From Hanleya hanleyi (taxonomy: Eukaryota; Mollusca; Polyplacophora; Lepidopleurida; Hanleyidae), in contig JAVTVY010017183.1 in the NCBI GenBank assembly GCA_036873755.1, forward strand, positions 1 to 64,000: DNA of 64,000 bases, in the 5' to 3' direction. Positions 1 to 9,984 of the stretch are shown here, in pieces. A program made the translations under genes and the position numbers. Within the stretch, counting starts at the first letter, position 1; each line of letters starts with the position of its first letter. The notes under the pieces are model-generated. The model had not been told where the DNA came from. It saw only the letters and a list, made by a program, of their open reading frames with translations, and did not search any database.

Positions 1-479
1 GTATTTCGTGGTAATTTAGTTGTCTTGAATTGAACAAACAACCTGATTAATTTGAGTGAAGTTTTGAATTTAACCATTATATTTTAACCTGAAGACTATG
101 CAAATAGATTCAAGATGGGAGTAAAGTGATAGACTAAGGTGCGAAACTGCTGGATTTAAAATAATCACATTGAGCAGAAAATAAGCATTTGACTAGCAAC
201 ATGAAACAGACAAGCGCTTGGGGTTTTGTCTGATGATATGACAAAAATCGCGAAGATTACATACATTTGACCCAGCCCCAACCTCTATTCCATTTCGAAA
301 TGAGTAGCAATCTGAAATGGTATATTACTTACATCCTCTATGCTGCCTTATCAACTGTCAGAGATCTCATGAACAAAGTAACTTCCAGACTTCAAGAACA
401 CACAATAGCCACCTGTTAAAAATGATTGAATCTCTTGTTAGCAATAATATAGCTATATATGCATTTAATGACATCTTAT
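1..479. other. AT-rich stretch, nothing recognised
   Basis: I see no coding region, RNA gene or clear repeat here. A short open frame starting at 317 continues into the repeat copy that begins near 480 and shows no family motif. Confidence 0.4.
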
Positions 480-2010
480 CCGATGGTCCCTGGTGTCAAA
501 TAGTCGACCAGACCCGTGGCACCATTGTTACACATATCCACGTCATCTTCACTCCGGAATTCCCAGCAAATGAGGGAAACATTATAGAGAATGTGTGTGT
601 TAGATAACTAAATATAATATACTCTCGCCACTCCTCCTGGAATTAGCTACAATGGATTTGGAATCTTTTGTGACGCCAACATCAAATTTACTGATCGTAC
701 ACTAGATTGGCTGGATCTCGAGATAAACGCAGTGTGGCAAATCTTGGCTGCCATCATAGACAACAAATTTGACATAAAAATACAAAACGTGTGCGCTTAC
801 ACAAAGTACATGTCTTGTCATGTACATAAATATGTTTTTATTATTTTTATAAACTAAAATACGAGTTTATTTTTCTCAAATCCACATAAGATTTAACAGA
901 GTTTCGCTGTGATTATTTACTGGTTTACCCTGTGATTCTCATTGAGTGCACCCAGAAAGAACACCCATGCTCCCACCACCGAGCAAAAAGCCCAAGAAAA
1001 TATCCCTGCGATAACGGTATAATGTAGAAAAACAAACACTGTTGTTCTGTGGACTGGATGATTTAGACAGAGACAAGTATACCACTTCTCTATGATGGCT
1101 GATATCTGCCATGTCGTATCATTGCACGATCGCCATATATTTACTGGAGCGATGGGCGTCCCATCGCGACGTGCCATCGCATCGTGCCATCGTTACATCG
1201 CATCGTATCATCGTATCGTCGCATTGTGTCAACGTATCCTACCATCGTATCATCTCTCCAGTAAAGATAGAGCAGTAGTACGAGTTACGATATGGCAGAT
1301 ATCAGCCACCATGATCCTTCTCTCTTGCAATAAACAAACTTTTTTCCAATGATTACAAAGGAAAGCCAACAGCACTATACCTCGTTGCACCGGACCTGTC
1401 GAAAACGTTGACGGCCCTGTCAAAAATGTCTCATAATCAAGCATGCTGTGCTGGTCCTTATTGGTAATGTTGGAATATTTTGACTTGCCTCAAAGACATA
1501 TCAAATCAACATTTATTCAAAGTCGTGATATTTGTTCGATCACAGCTCAGTATCGCGAACTAACTGATGGATATGCAACGTTGGAGGTTTCAGAAACGAA
1601 TGAGAAATGGTTGCAGAGCATACACTGTATAGAAATCTGACAGGTAACACGCTTCAAATGTTCAATAATTGAAATGAAAATCGTTGCCGGATATATGCAC
1701 GAAGGTCGAAGAACCAATTGGTTGCACACAGTATTATGATGTGGAAATGATCACAGGACGATAAGTTGAGAGGAAATGGTCATAGAACGAATAAGTTATC
1801 ACATCTTCTTGTATTAGAATGTTTATTTCCATCGGTTGCGTGAAACTGAGCTGATATGTCCTATCACTAAATTACCATTTTTTGATATTATCTAGTCCTA
1901 TAATAATACCTTTGCTTGGAGTTCTCGCATATACATATTAGACACTAACGGGGGATTTCCGATATTTGTTGTGCAAAAATCCATTCAGTCACTCTCCATT
2001 CCCATTATGC
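480..2010. repeat. Partial copy (U0) of the large repeat unit
   Basis: Three stretches recur in the same order elsewhere in the window. The segment 500-720 (motifs CACGTCATCTTCAC and CACTAGATTGGC) matches 33.66-33.93 and 52.83-53.10 kb. The segment 910-1010 matches 23.22-23.29 and 34.46-34.54 kb. The segment 1455-1625 and 1730-1860 matches 23.34-23.48 and 34.87-34.96 kb. Open frames in these copies are not conserved between paralogs, so I treat the segment as non-coding or dead repeat. It corresponds to the middle of the unit described at 21.6-57.0 kb; the rest of this copy is not in the window. Confidence 0.65.
1092..1313. mobile_element. Small inverted-repeat element with CATCGTAT-rich core
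   Basis: The left end (1092-1150) and right end (1256-1313) are inverted copies. GGCTGATATCTGCCAT near 1097 mirrors ATGGCAGATATCAGCC near 1294, and TTTACTGGAG (1140-1149) mirrors CTCCAGTAAA (1256-1265). The core between them is an imperfect minisatellite of CATCG/TATCATCG words. Short open frames on the two strands encode the same peptide start (ADICHVV/ADICHIV) only because the ends are inverted. This structure fits a non-autonomous MITE inserted into repeat copy U0. No target duplication was resolved. Confidence 0.6.
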
Positions 2011-2073
2011 TGCGCAGAGTGAACTTCGTTGGATCTAATATGTCAAAGGGTGGATAGTGATCTAGTTTTAAAC

Positions 2074-2204
2074 CTTGAGTGTTAAATTACATCCCCGCCT
2101 CTCTTCTCCGTCATCTTGAGCGTTACATTAAACCAAATCCCCGCCTCTCTTCTCCGTCATCTTGAGTGTTACATTAAACCAAATCCCCGCCTCTCTTCTC
2201 CGTC
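2074..2204 (+). repeat. 46-bp tandem repeat derived from a SINE tail
   Basis: About 2.8 copies of a unit begin at 2074, 2115 and 2161 with CTTGAGTGTTACATTAA and end in CTCTTCTCCGTC. The unit closely resembles the 3' end of the tRNA-derived SINE at about 3.63-3.67 kb (ACTTGAGTGTGAAATTAAGCC followed by a CCCTCCCTCC-type run). This suggests tandem expansion of a SINE tail without its head. The first unit is shorter and more diverged. Confidence 0.75.
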
Positions 2205-2241
2205 AATTTTTTTGGATATTTTGTCATGCAAAAGAGCTGAT

Positions 2242-2523
2242 AGCAACGACAAAAGTGCACCAGATGCCAATACTTTGCATTTTGTTAAGGGGTTGTATTT
2301 TTCGTTGTATAAAGGGCCATATACGGTATTCATATCCAAGATTTCAATAAGTTATTGTATAGCAATCTTCTGCGGAGATCCTGAACGCGACGTTAAGACT
2401 ATAGTCCAGTCAGCCATTGTGGCTGTCCGAGAAATGGCAAAGTCAGAAGATCAATTCCCCATTGAGTCTGAAATACTACAACAAAACCTGACAATATTTA
2501 TCGCCCATGTCAGAGAAGAATGA
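2242..2523 (+). CDS. Doubtful ORF tail, unrecognised
   Basis: An open frame running through the SINE-tail repeats continues to 2523. Its last part (GDPERDVKTIVQSAIVAVRE and onward) has a coding-like, charged amphipathic composition and no stop for about 55 residues. I recognise no family. The upstream half is translated repeat and cannot be a real N-terminus. If real it would be a terminal exon beginning near 2361 after a TATAG acceptor-like site. No polyadenylation signal is obvious nearby. Most likely chance. Confidence 0.12.
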   Translation, partial: SNDKSAPDANTLHFVKGLYFSLYKGPYTVFISKISISYCIAIFCGDPERDVKTIVQSAIVAVREMAKSEDQFPIESEILQQNLTIFIAHVREE

Positions 2524-3440
2524 AATGACAAGCAATTTATTACCTTAATTCCATGAAACCACATTCAGCATTCAAACTGTGATTGAAAATCAAAAATGTC
2601 CGGTGTAAACTCACTAGTTGATGGTAAATGTTCCCTATATGCAGCACACCTCACCATGTGTTTATTCTGGTCAGGTAAAATAACCCTCGGTGCACAACAC
2701 CATTCATGTGTGTCAAGACAGTCAGCTGCTAGCATACACATGTATATGTAGTACAAAGGTGAGACTGACCAGTCTGTGGCAGAGCAACAGGATACTGGTC
2801 ATACAGTTTCATGTAGCTGTAAATGGAGGATGCCCATCCAGCGAATGTTGATGGACAAGCTGAAATAACTCCAAGGCAAGTTCTATTCAATTACATACAA
2901 TGACTTGGGTATCTGCTTTTACCTGGCATAGCATGTACATGTATAATCTGGGGCAGGCTGGTTGTGGATCAATGTATGAATCTAAGGCCCTTGCAGATTA
3001 AATAAGAAGAACACGTAATTCACACATTAAAACAATAAAACATATGTCCTAGCTAACTTCTATTATACATGATATATGAAGAACAATCAATGCATATCTG
3101 ATTAATTACAAATTGTTCATTTCTACATGTTCTATTGATGTAAGCAATCACAGGTAATTCCAAGTTACTCTGCAAAGGCCTTTGGTTTTGGCTGTGCAGA
3201 TAGCATGCCACATTTCACCAGTAGGAAATCCTGGAGAGTTACAAAGCACATTTCTGGGTTTTTCAATCACTGTTCGAATGCAGGGTGGGATGTTGCATTT
3301 TTATCTTCGCAATTTGTTCACACTTTTGTAATTCTTCGACATGGGCATGACAAATAAATGGGATATGCTCTAGTATTTGCTACTTACATGGGGAAACCTA
3401 CCTGGGACTTTGCCATTTCTAAACCGACAAAACTGAGGGG
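2524..3440. other. Intergenic stretch, nothing recognised
   Basis: AT-rich sequence with no long open frame of recognisable content, no tandem repeat and no RNA gene that I can see. Confidence 0.4.
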
Positions 3441-3690
3441 GCCCTCGGTGGCCCAGTGGTCTAAGGCGCTTCGCTGGTGACCGCTAGCCTCACACCGCTG
3501 AACCGGCAGGGGTTCGAGCCCAGCTGGTCCATGTGTGAAAGTTTGTCAGTTACTTGCCGAAGGGCGGTGGTTCTCTCCGGTACTCCGGCTTCCTCCACCA
3601 ACCAAACTGACTGTCACCATATGAGTGAAACAAACTTGAGTGTGAAATTAAGCCAAATTCCCTCCCTCCGACAAAACTGACATTATATGG
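3441..3690 (+). mobile_element. tRNA-derived SINE
   Basis: The head has a polymerase III A-box-like motif (TGGCCCAGTGG, 3449-3459) and B-box-like motif (GGTTCGAGCCC, 3511-3521) about 50 bp apart, as in tRNA-derived SINEs. The body follows with a GGTACTCCGGCTTCCTCCAC segment and ends near AGCCAAATTCCCTCCC. A 60-bp body fragment recurs in inverted orientation at 40.91-40.97 kb, and the tail is expanded in tandem at 2.07-2.20 kb. The tRNA species of origin cannot be assigned because the anticodon arm is enlarged. The body sequence resembles SINEs I associate with molluscs. Confidence 0.75.
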
Positions 3691-4349
3691 CCGACTATAC
3701 TATGGCCTTAAACCTTAATTCTCTCTCCCTTCTACGGAGATCTATATACTGTTACTGAAGCATTTGTTCTGAAGTCTCTTTACATTAATTTACATTAGGA
3801 CATGTTAATAAGATTAACATACATTAGGTTTCTTGAAATTTCGCAAAAGTTGTGAAATATGTGGGTTTCTAACAACGGCGAGGCTTCTGATGGTACATAC
3901 ATCTACGGTAATTAAATTAGTCATGATCAGTAGTCTGTGAATATATAACCCGTTAGTATTGTAAAACATGAATTGCAGGCAAGCACCTAAAAGGTGCGTG
4001 GACCCCTCAGCCTGTTTTTTTTTAGTCAAGTAGGATCAGGGCTGCATTCCAAAAAACGTATGGGCACCCAAACTCAAATGAAACAAAAAATGAAACTGAT
4101 AGATATAATAGACTTCGTTTTCACGTGAGTGGTGTGCTGGAATTACAGCATGCAAGAAAGTGTAGCTTTATCAGTGGCAATTTATGCATTGCACAAATGT
4201 GATAAGTTTAATGGCATAGAAACACACTGATTGACACTCTCCTAATCACTCGTTTTAAATAATTTCCAAGGTACAGTAACATGTTTGGTGACAAAAATTG
4301 AAGCATTATGTTGTACCAGTTAACAGTGGTTAAATGTGTGGACACAAAT

Positions 4350-4690
4350 ATGGTTCATGCAAAAGTTTTAGGATAAATCATATGATGTAAAATAGAATGA
4401 TTTAACAGCAAAATTGAAGGAAAATGTTGTCCTTCATTTAAGATGACGCGAAATTCACACTAACAGGGTTTCGATACTGCAGGGATTCCCTTGCCAGTTA
4501 TTTCATATTATACTTCTGAAATAAAATATGGTTTGTGCAAAAGCTTTCTGATAAATCGATGCAGCAAATTTGAAGAAAAATGTTGTCCTTCATTTAAGGT
4601 GACATGAAATTCAAACCTAACAGGGGTTCGATACTGCGGGGACCCCCTCGCCGGTTATTTTCTCTTGTACTTGGGAAATAAAATAATGTC
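4350..4690 (+). repeat. Two-copy tandem repeat, period about 177 bp
   Basis: The words AAAATGTTGTCCTTCATTTAA and TTCGATACTGC each occur twice about 177 bp apart (near 4422 and 4579; near 4472 and 4629). The copies differ at scattered positions. They lie inside the larger insertion. Confidence 0.75.
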
Positions 4691-5000
4691 ATCAACCTGT
4701 TAGTTATTACTATAAAAGGAAAAAAAATTAGGTTATTCAGCATGTGTGTGAAAAAGCAATGTACACTGCAGGCTGAGAAGCTGTGAATAGGAAAAAGTCC
4801 AAAACTTTAACATTTAGTGCCCCAGGGGTGGAGAAATCCCCCAAGGGTAGTGCATAGGTTGAACAAGTGTAGCATCATGTAAGCTCTCAGAATATATGGG
4901 AATTGGGGAGTTCCATCCAATGGTAATCTTGAATGGCCCAGGCTTTCTTGTATCAGGGAACCTTCAAAAGTCAAAATGAAACATGCAACCAAGGGTTCCC

Positions 5001-5577
5001 AATGGGCATAGATAACAGTGCAAAAAGCCAAGCCATCAATAAACAAAATAAAAGAAATAATTAAAATTCATGAAATCATCATAGCCATCTGAAAATCTAA
5101 TCACTTCATCAGTCAACATTCAGGAAGCTCTCACCAAAGTTTGGTCAGGCCTGACTTGATAGATCTGCAGATATTCAGCGGACAAGAACATGTTGATGGG
5201 CATAGATAACATTGCAAAAGCTGAGCCATCAATAAATAATAAAAAAAATAATTAAAAATCACGAAATCATCATAGCCATCTGAAAATCTAATCACTTCAT
5301 CAGTCAACATTCAGGAAGCTCTCACCAAAGTTTGGTCAGGCCTGACTTGATAGATCTGCAGATATTCAGCGGACAAGAACATGTTGATGGGCATAGATAA
5401 CATTGCAAAAGCTGAGCCATCAATAAATAATAAAAAAAATAATTAAAAATCACGAAATCATCATAGCCATCTGAAAATCTAATCATTTCTTCAGTCAACA
5501 TTCAGGAAGCTCTCACCAAAGTTTGGTCAGGCCCGCCTTCATAGATCTGCAGATATTCAGCGGACAAGAAAATGTTG
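5001..5577 (+). repeat. Three-copy tandem repeat, period 191-194 bp
   Basis: GGGCATAGATAAC starts at about 5004, 5198 and 5389, and each copy contains CAGTCAACATTCAGGAAGC and AGATCTGCAGATATTCAGCG. Copies two and three are nearly identical; copy one is more diverged at its left end. The array ends directly in the GACG microsatellite. Confidence 0.9.
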
Positions 5578-5607
5578 ACGGACGGACGGACGGACGGACG
5601 TACGTAC
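5577..5607 (+). repeat. (GACG)n microsatellite
   Basis: About six GACG units, then TACGTACGTAC, directly abut the 193-bp tandem core. Same arrangement as at 11.49 kb. Confidence 0.95.
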
Positions 5608-5652
5608 ATGGCAACGACAAGACCCTACAGCCCTATGGGCTGAGGGGTAAAA

Positions 5653-8375
5653 ATCCGAATTGATGATATATCTATGTTCCCTCAATCACAAAGACGGTCA
5701 CGGCCAGTAATTCAGCGAAGGATGCCTGGCCTTACCGTGTGAGATAGATGAATATAAATGTTTACAGAATATTGGGCTATAAGATGGAGCACTGGAGGTC
5801 CGCGCTAGTCAACCCCCGTCAGTTAGCTGAGTTATCCATACGCCATGTTACATGTGATATCCCTAGACAGCTTACCTGTCCCACCAAAACCGAGGCCAAT
5901 TTTCGTGTATTACTAGGCGCCTTTTACAATACTGTTCATATACGTTCAGCACACTTTTTACGTTGAATTGGGACGCTTAACAACCATTCGAGCGCTTTAC
6001 ATCCATGCTTGAACTATTATCGTATATTCATATTTAGTTATGACATTTACTGCATTCAAGACGATTGACGATGTCGACGGTGCCAAGTTTATCGTTGTCG
6101 GTGCCAGCCATCATCCGAACGCATGGCACGATCATACGTAGAAACTTCTGCTCGTAGCCATGCGGTAACGGGTGCTATCTGAGTGTAATAGGGCGTTTCC
6201 CAAATGGTCACATCCGACTGGTCCCGTTACATCCGACATCGGTGCAATCACATTCATACAACGAAGACACACCTCCAGAAAGCGATCGATTGAAATGATC
6301 CCATGGTGGGCCTCGAAGTGCCCCCATCACAAAATAAAAAGCATGTCATTTTCCTGTGAACTGCCGCCGATTTTAGTTTGTTTTCATATATGTTAGGCCG
6401 TTTGTAATATGATTTTTCTTAAGATAAACAAAGAAGCATGCTCCACTAGAGTGAGAAATAATAAAGCTAATTCGCACAACTTCGTTTTGGTCTCGCGTAG
6501 ACTCCCCTCGTCTTGCGCCTCGTGAAACTGACATGTCTGCATGTCTGAGAAATATTTAAATACAGATAATTTCATTGGCTCGTTTAAATGGGGCCGACAT
6601 TTGACCTTATGCTTTGGGAACAACTTTCGAACTGGATTATCTCCCTCTAGATAGATGGCGCCGTGTGAAATACATGCCGAATCACAGCGATAAACTAAGG
6701 GTAGTGTTAAGTGAAACGTGAAATGCCCTTAGCAAGCTAAGATGGTGCCAGCGAGATGGGCTTCCTGCCTCGATATTCACTTCGCTATTGCCATGCGCGA
6801 TGTTTGTGTGCATTATGATGTGTACAACAGAGTACTTTGTGAAGGCTATCAGCCAAGTTCTGTCTGCTTTTGTATAAACATGCTGACGAGCTTTGAATGA
6901 ATCTCTTGAGGTATTTATCTTCGATGTACACGGCCATTATATTGATTTTGATGTGTCCACCTAATATGTGTACATTGTACAGGTAACTTTAGTGTTGTTC
7001 CATATATGATTATTCTGGGCATTATTTTTGTAGCTGTAGATGTTATGTCATTAAATATCCTGCATTTATATGCATGTATGCCCGATGAGATTCATCTTCA
7101 TTACTCTAAGCCAATTTGCCTTCCTATTTCGAAGCTGCCTTGATATGTTCGACCACCATCAGTGTTCAAAAGCCGAAGATTCAACAGAATCTTCCCGCCG
7201 GTTGTCTGTTGGTGGATTCATCCTCAAATAGCTACGTCATTCATCCTAATATGGTGTTTGTGTTGGCCCAATATATAGGTCAGTTAATAACTCTCTTCCA
7301 TGACACATTTCGGAATTCAAATGGATTTGAGGTCAGTTATGTCTCAAATCTATTTTTTGAACATTAAATGGACAGATATATCAAGGCAAGGTCGTAGAAG
7401 GAACGTATAAGTTAGATTGGTGTAATGAAGTTGGAAGAGATTGTGTTCCCGAATAGCCATAATCTTGTTCTGGCTCACCATAGATTATATTGGAGAAGTA
7501 CTTTATTTTTAGGACACCAACCAATGTTTGTGAAAGAGGGTTATCAGTGTACGCAGAAAGCATTAGGGTACACAGAAAACAAAACTTTAAACAAGTTAAA
7601 GTTATTATTCAGATTCAGACTGCTTGTACTGACTCGTGTTCAACCATTAAAGTTAAACATTTCAATGATTGCGCGATAAGGTATCTACCAAAACACATGT
7701 ATTCATCTTGGATACTCATAGGTATCCACGTGATTACTATTGAATGGCCCTCCAATGTCACATCTTGTGTCTTTTTGAGCTAATGTCGACGTCTTGCCCG
7801 AAAGCTCTTTGAGTTTATGATCAGTAGTGTTGTTTAGACTGCACTGCGACACAGCACTTTGATTCCGTAGTCCATCACTAGTTATCTAACTCTTAAATCA
7901 GGGAAACAACTCCGGGTGGCCCAGAAAAAGTTTCTTGCCAGAAAAACTTTTTTCGATCATGTTTGTCCACTCTCACATAATCTTCTCGAAAGAACCCGAT
8001 GAAAATCAAATTACAAAAAATTGGCTGGTTTCAACAGCAGATGGAAATATTATTTAAGAAACTTAAATCATGAATTAAAGCATCTTAAATGTAGATTTAA
8101 TTGATATCAGTTTTCAGTTCTCAGTTCTTGCGGAGATTGCGTGGGATATAGCTCTATGGCTTTATATCACATTGACCAGACAGATAAAATGTTATTGCAG
8201 GAAGACCTTGTCGTGTAAAAGATACGTTCATACACTACTATGGAATACTGCATGATAATAATGGGCAATGGAACTGATCAATCCACGCAATGATCATAAA
8301 TATGGCTGATCATGTCTTGCTATATTCCTGGAAAGCGTTCATCAAACCATAGCAGATTACCAACGTACTGCCTGA
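5653..8375 (+). repeat. Direct duplication, copy 1
   Basis: This segment is paralogous to 11.67-13.53 kb in the same orientation. Shared landmarks in order: AAATCCGAATTG (5649 / 11673), CCATACGCC with TATCCCTAGA (5838 / 11831), CTCGATATTCACTTCGCTAT (6768) versus 12096, the stretch ending AGGCTATCAGCCAAG versus AGGCTTTCCGCCAAG, CTTGTACTGACTCGTGTTCA (7622 / 12731), and CATAGCAGATTACCAACGT (8348 / 13490). About 650 bp at 6.10-6.74 kb is absent from copy 2. Open frames inside are not conserved between copies, so I do not call genes. Confidence 0.75.
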
Positions 8376-8403
8376 GAAAGGTTTGACATCGATCAACACC
8401 AAA

Positions 8404-8545
8404 TTACATCGATCCTATAAAGGGAGCCGTGCGTTCGTCCGTGCCACTGGGTAGGAGTATCAAATGAGCAGTAGGAGTCGTCCGTGCGTTCGTGCGACTG
8501 GGTTGTAGTATGACTGCGTGGGTACGTGCACCCGTGTGAGAAAGG
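8404..8545. repeat. Degenerate minisatellite
   Basis: The word GTGCGTTCGT recurs with GCCACTGGG/GCGACTGGG at about 40-60 bp spacing. The regularity is poor and the copy number low. Confidence 0.4.
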
Positions 8546-8603
8546 ATATGATATGGAGGAACGTGTAATGTGCTACTGAAAATAGTAGTATTATGACAAG
8601 CCA

Positions 8604-9012
8604 CTGAACATTATCTGGGTGAACACGCAGTTGCTCGAATCAAAACAAAAAGTCCCATATCATTCTAATTCCAAACTCAGTTTGGAAGTATGCCTCCGAA
8701 TATCTGTCGATGAGAACTAATCCTAAATTGACCACACTTCGCTCATACACCAGCTATGCTATGTAATGTTTGTCAAAACGTTGAGCTTGTGCCCTCTCAT
8801 GTTGCTTTTGATCTGTAAAAAGATATTGCTGTAATAATTCATGCGTCAATATTCTCCACAACAATATTCTAGTTCGTATCGATTCCTTTAAAATGAGTAA
8901 ATCCAAAGCAAAATACTCAATATGTCCTTGAATCAATATTTGATCAAGATAGACGGTTGTATAGGAGGCACTGCACACTATCTGGGTGAACATGCAGTTT
9001 GCTCGAATCAAA
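8604..9012. repeat. Local direct repeat pair flanking about 330 bp
   Basis: The segment near 8606-8645 (TATCTGGGTGAACACGCAG then TTGCTCGAATCAAAACAA) recurs near 8978-9016 with few changes. It could be a local duplication or a pair of repeat ends. Nothing recognisable lies between. Confidence 0.6.
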
Positions 9013-9759
9013 ACAACATTCTCCTGCATCTCAACATCTTGGTAAGTTAGTGGTGTGGATCTGCAGATGCGTGTACATAGTTCTACATGTTAATTGGGTG
9101 ATTCAAAATTATACATTACCGAAGATCACTGAACCGATATTATCAACTTAGACATATAAACGAATCCCCGGAACAACACGGTGCCTACGCCTCTCGTTTA
9201 ACTCTCCATTGAAGGACCTGTCGGCCTAAGAAATGTTCATGGGCCATCATCTAAGCTAAGATCAGAATTGAAACGAGAGATCTTGAAGGATCTTGGCGCC
9301 CACCATTGTCCGATAATTGTAAGCTAATGACAAGAGGATATTTTTGTCCATTGTTACTAAGAACAAACGATTGTTTTGTAATTTTGTTTGCAGAATTTCG
9401 AATTTGAGCGAAAAGGGGACACTGGAAAACACCAAGATATTATCTTTATAAGTTTCAGGAGTTTCAAGACTTTAAGAAACTGTACTTAATGTCAGTTCTT
9501 ATAGTACAAGTGAAATGAACAAAGTTAGTCTGAGAGTGAATGTCCGGAGGATCCTTCGTCTTCGTTTTGTAGTAAACTGATTTAAAATTTGAAGAAATAC
9601 ATTTTAATTCGGAATCATTTGAACTCCTTGATAAAGAAGGTGAAGGTAGGGATATTCTCTATACTCAATATATAGAATATGTCCCACCGTTTGATCCGCC
9701 GACTCTTGTGATATTATTACTTTAAAGCGTAACTTGGATTTTCCAACTTGGATGAAGAT

Positions 9760-9776
9760 GACTGAAATTATTAGTC
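9760..9776 (+). other. Small stem-loop followed by GAAAC
   Basis: GACT-GAAATTATT-AGTC folds into a short stem directly followed by GAAAC, and GATGA lies just upstream. This vaguely recalls a hammerhead ribozyme core (CTGATGA, stem II, GAAA), which PLE-type retroelements often carry. The upstream box is GGATGA rather than CTGATGA and no convincing stems I and III are visible, so I regard the ribozyme reading as weak. Confidence 0.2.
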
Positions 9777-9878
9777 GAAACATTGTATCTTCAAATATAT
9801 ATCCAAAATTTACTTGTTATCGCGGCGATATGCCGTGTACTTGTGAAATGGATTGAATTAGCGAGCTGTTCCCAACTG

Positions 9879-9951
9879 GACTCGGTAGCTCAGTTGGTAG
9901 AGCAGTGGGACGGTATCCCCTAAGTCGTGAGTTCGATTCTCACCCGAGCCA
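9879..9951 (+). tRNA. tRNA-like sequence, anticodon position GGT; likely pseudogene or SINE head
   Basis: The sequence folds as a 73-nt cloverleaf. The acceptor pairs GACTCGG with CCGAGCC (one mismatch). The D arm is GCTC/GAGC with loop AGTTGGTA, and the T arm GTGAG/CTCAC is perfect with loop TTCGATT. A T4 run (9954-9957) could terminate polymerase III. The anticodon stem GTGGG/CCCCT has a mismatch and a wobble. The loop ACGGTAT would place GGT at positions 34-36 but has C rather than the near-universal T at position 33. GGT-Thr is also unusual in animals. A pseudogene or tRNA-derived repeat is therefore more likely than a working gene. Confidence 0.5.
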
Positions 9952-9984
9952 GTATTTTCTGGCAGGGTGTTTCACAATGTAAGA

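Larger units (their letters stand above)
3967..5647 (+). mobile_element. Tandem-core element with ACGG tail ('pearl'-like)
   Basis: TAAAA occurs at both borders (3962-3966 and 5648-5652). The direct paralog at 11.64-11.68 kb runs from ATTTAACCCGTTAGTATT straight to AAATCCGAATTG with nothing between, which marks 3967-5647 as an insertion with a 5-bp duplication. Inside are a two-copy repeat (about 4.35-4.69 kb), a three-copy repeat of about 193 bp, and a (GACG)n run at 5577-5602. Near the ends ACCCCTCAGCC (4002) and GGCTGAGGGGT (5638) are inverted. Tandem cores of 150-200 bp followed by ACGG microsatellite are the hallmark of bivalve pearl elements, often regarded as non-autonomous Helentrons. 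No ORF supports mobility here. Confidence 0.6.

Noticed and set aside
5001..5577. Regular repeats considered as a CRISPR array
   Set aside because: Units of about 193 bp are adjacent with no spacers, and the context is eukaryotic.
9760..9790. Hammerhead ribozyme
   Set aside because: The CTGATGA box is not present and stems I and III are not convincing; kept only as a weak stem-loop.
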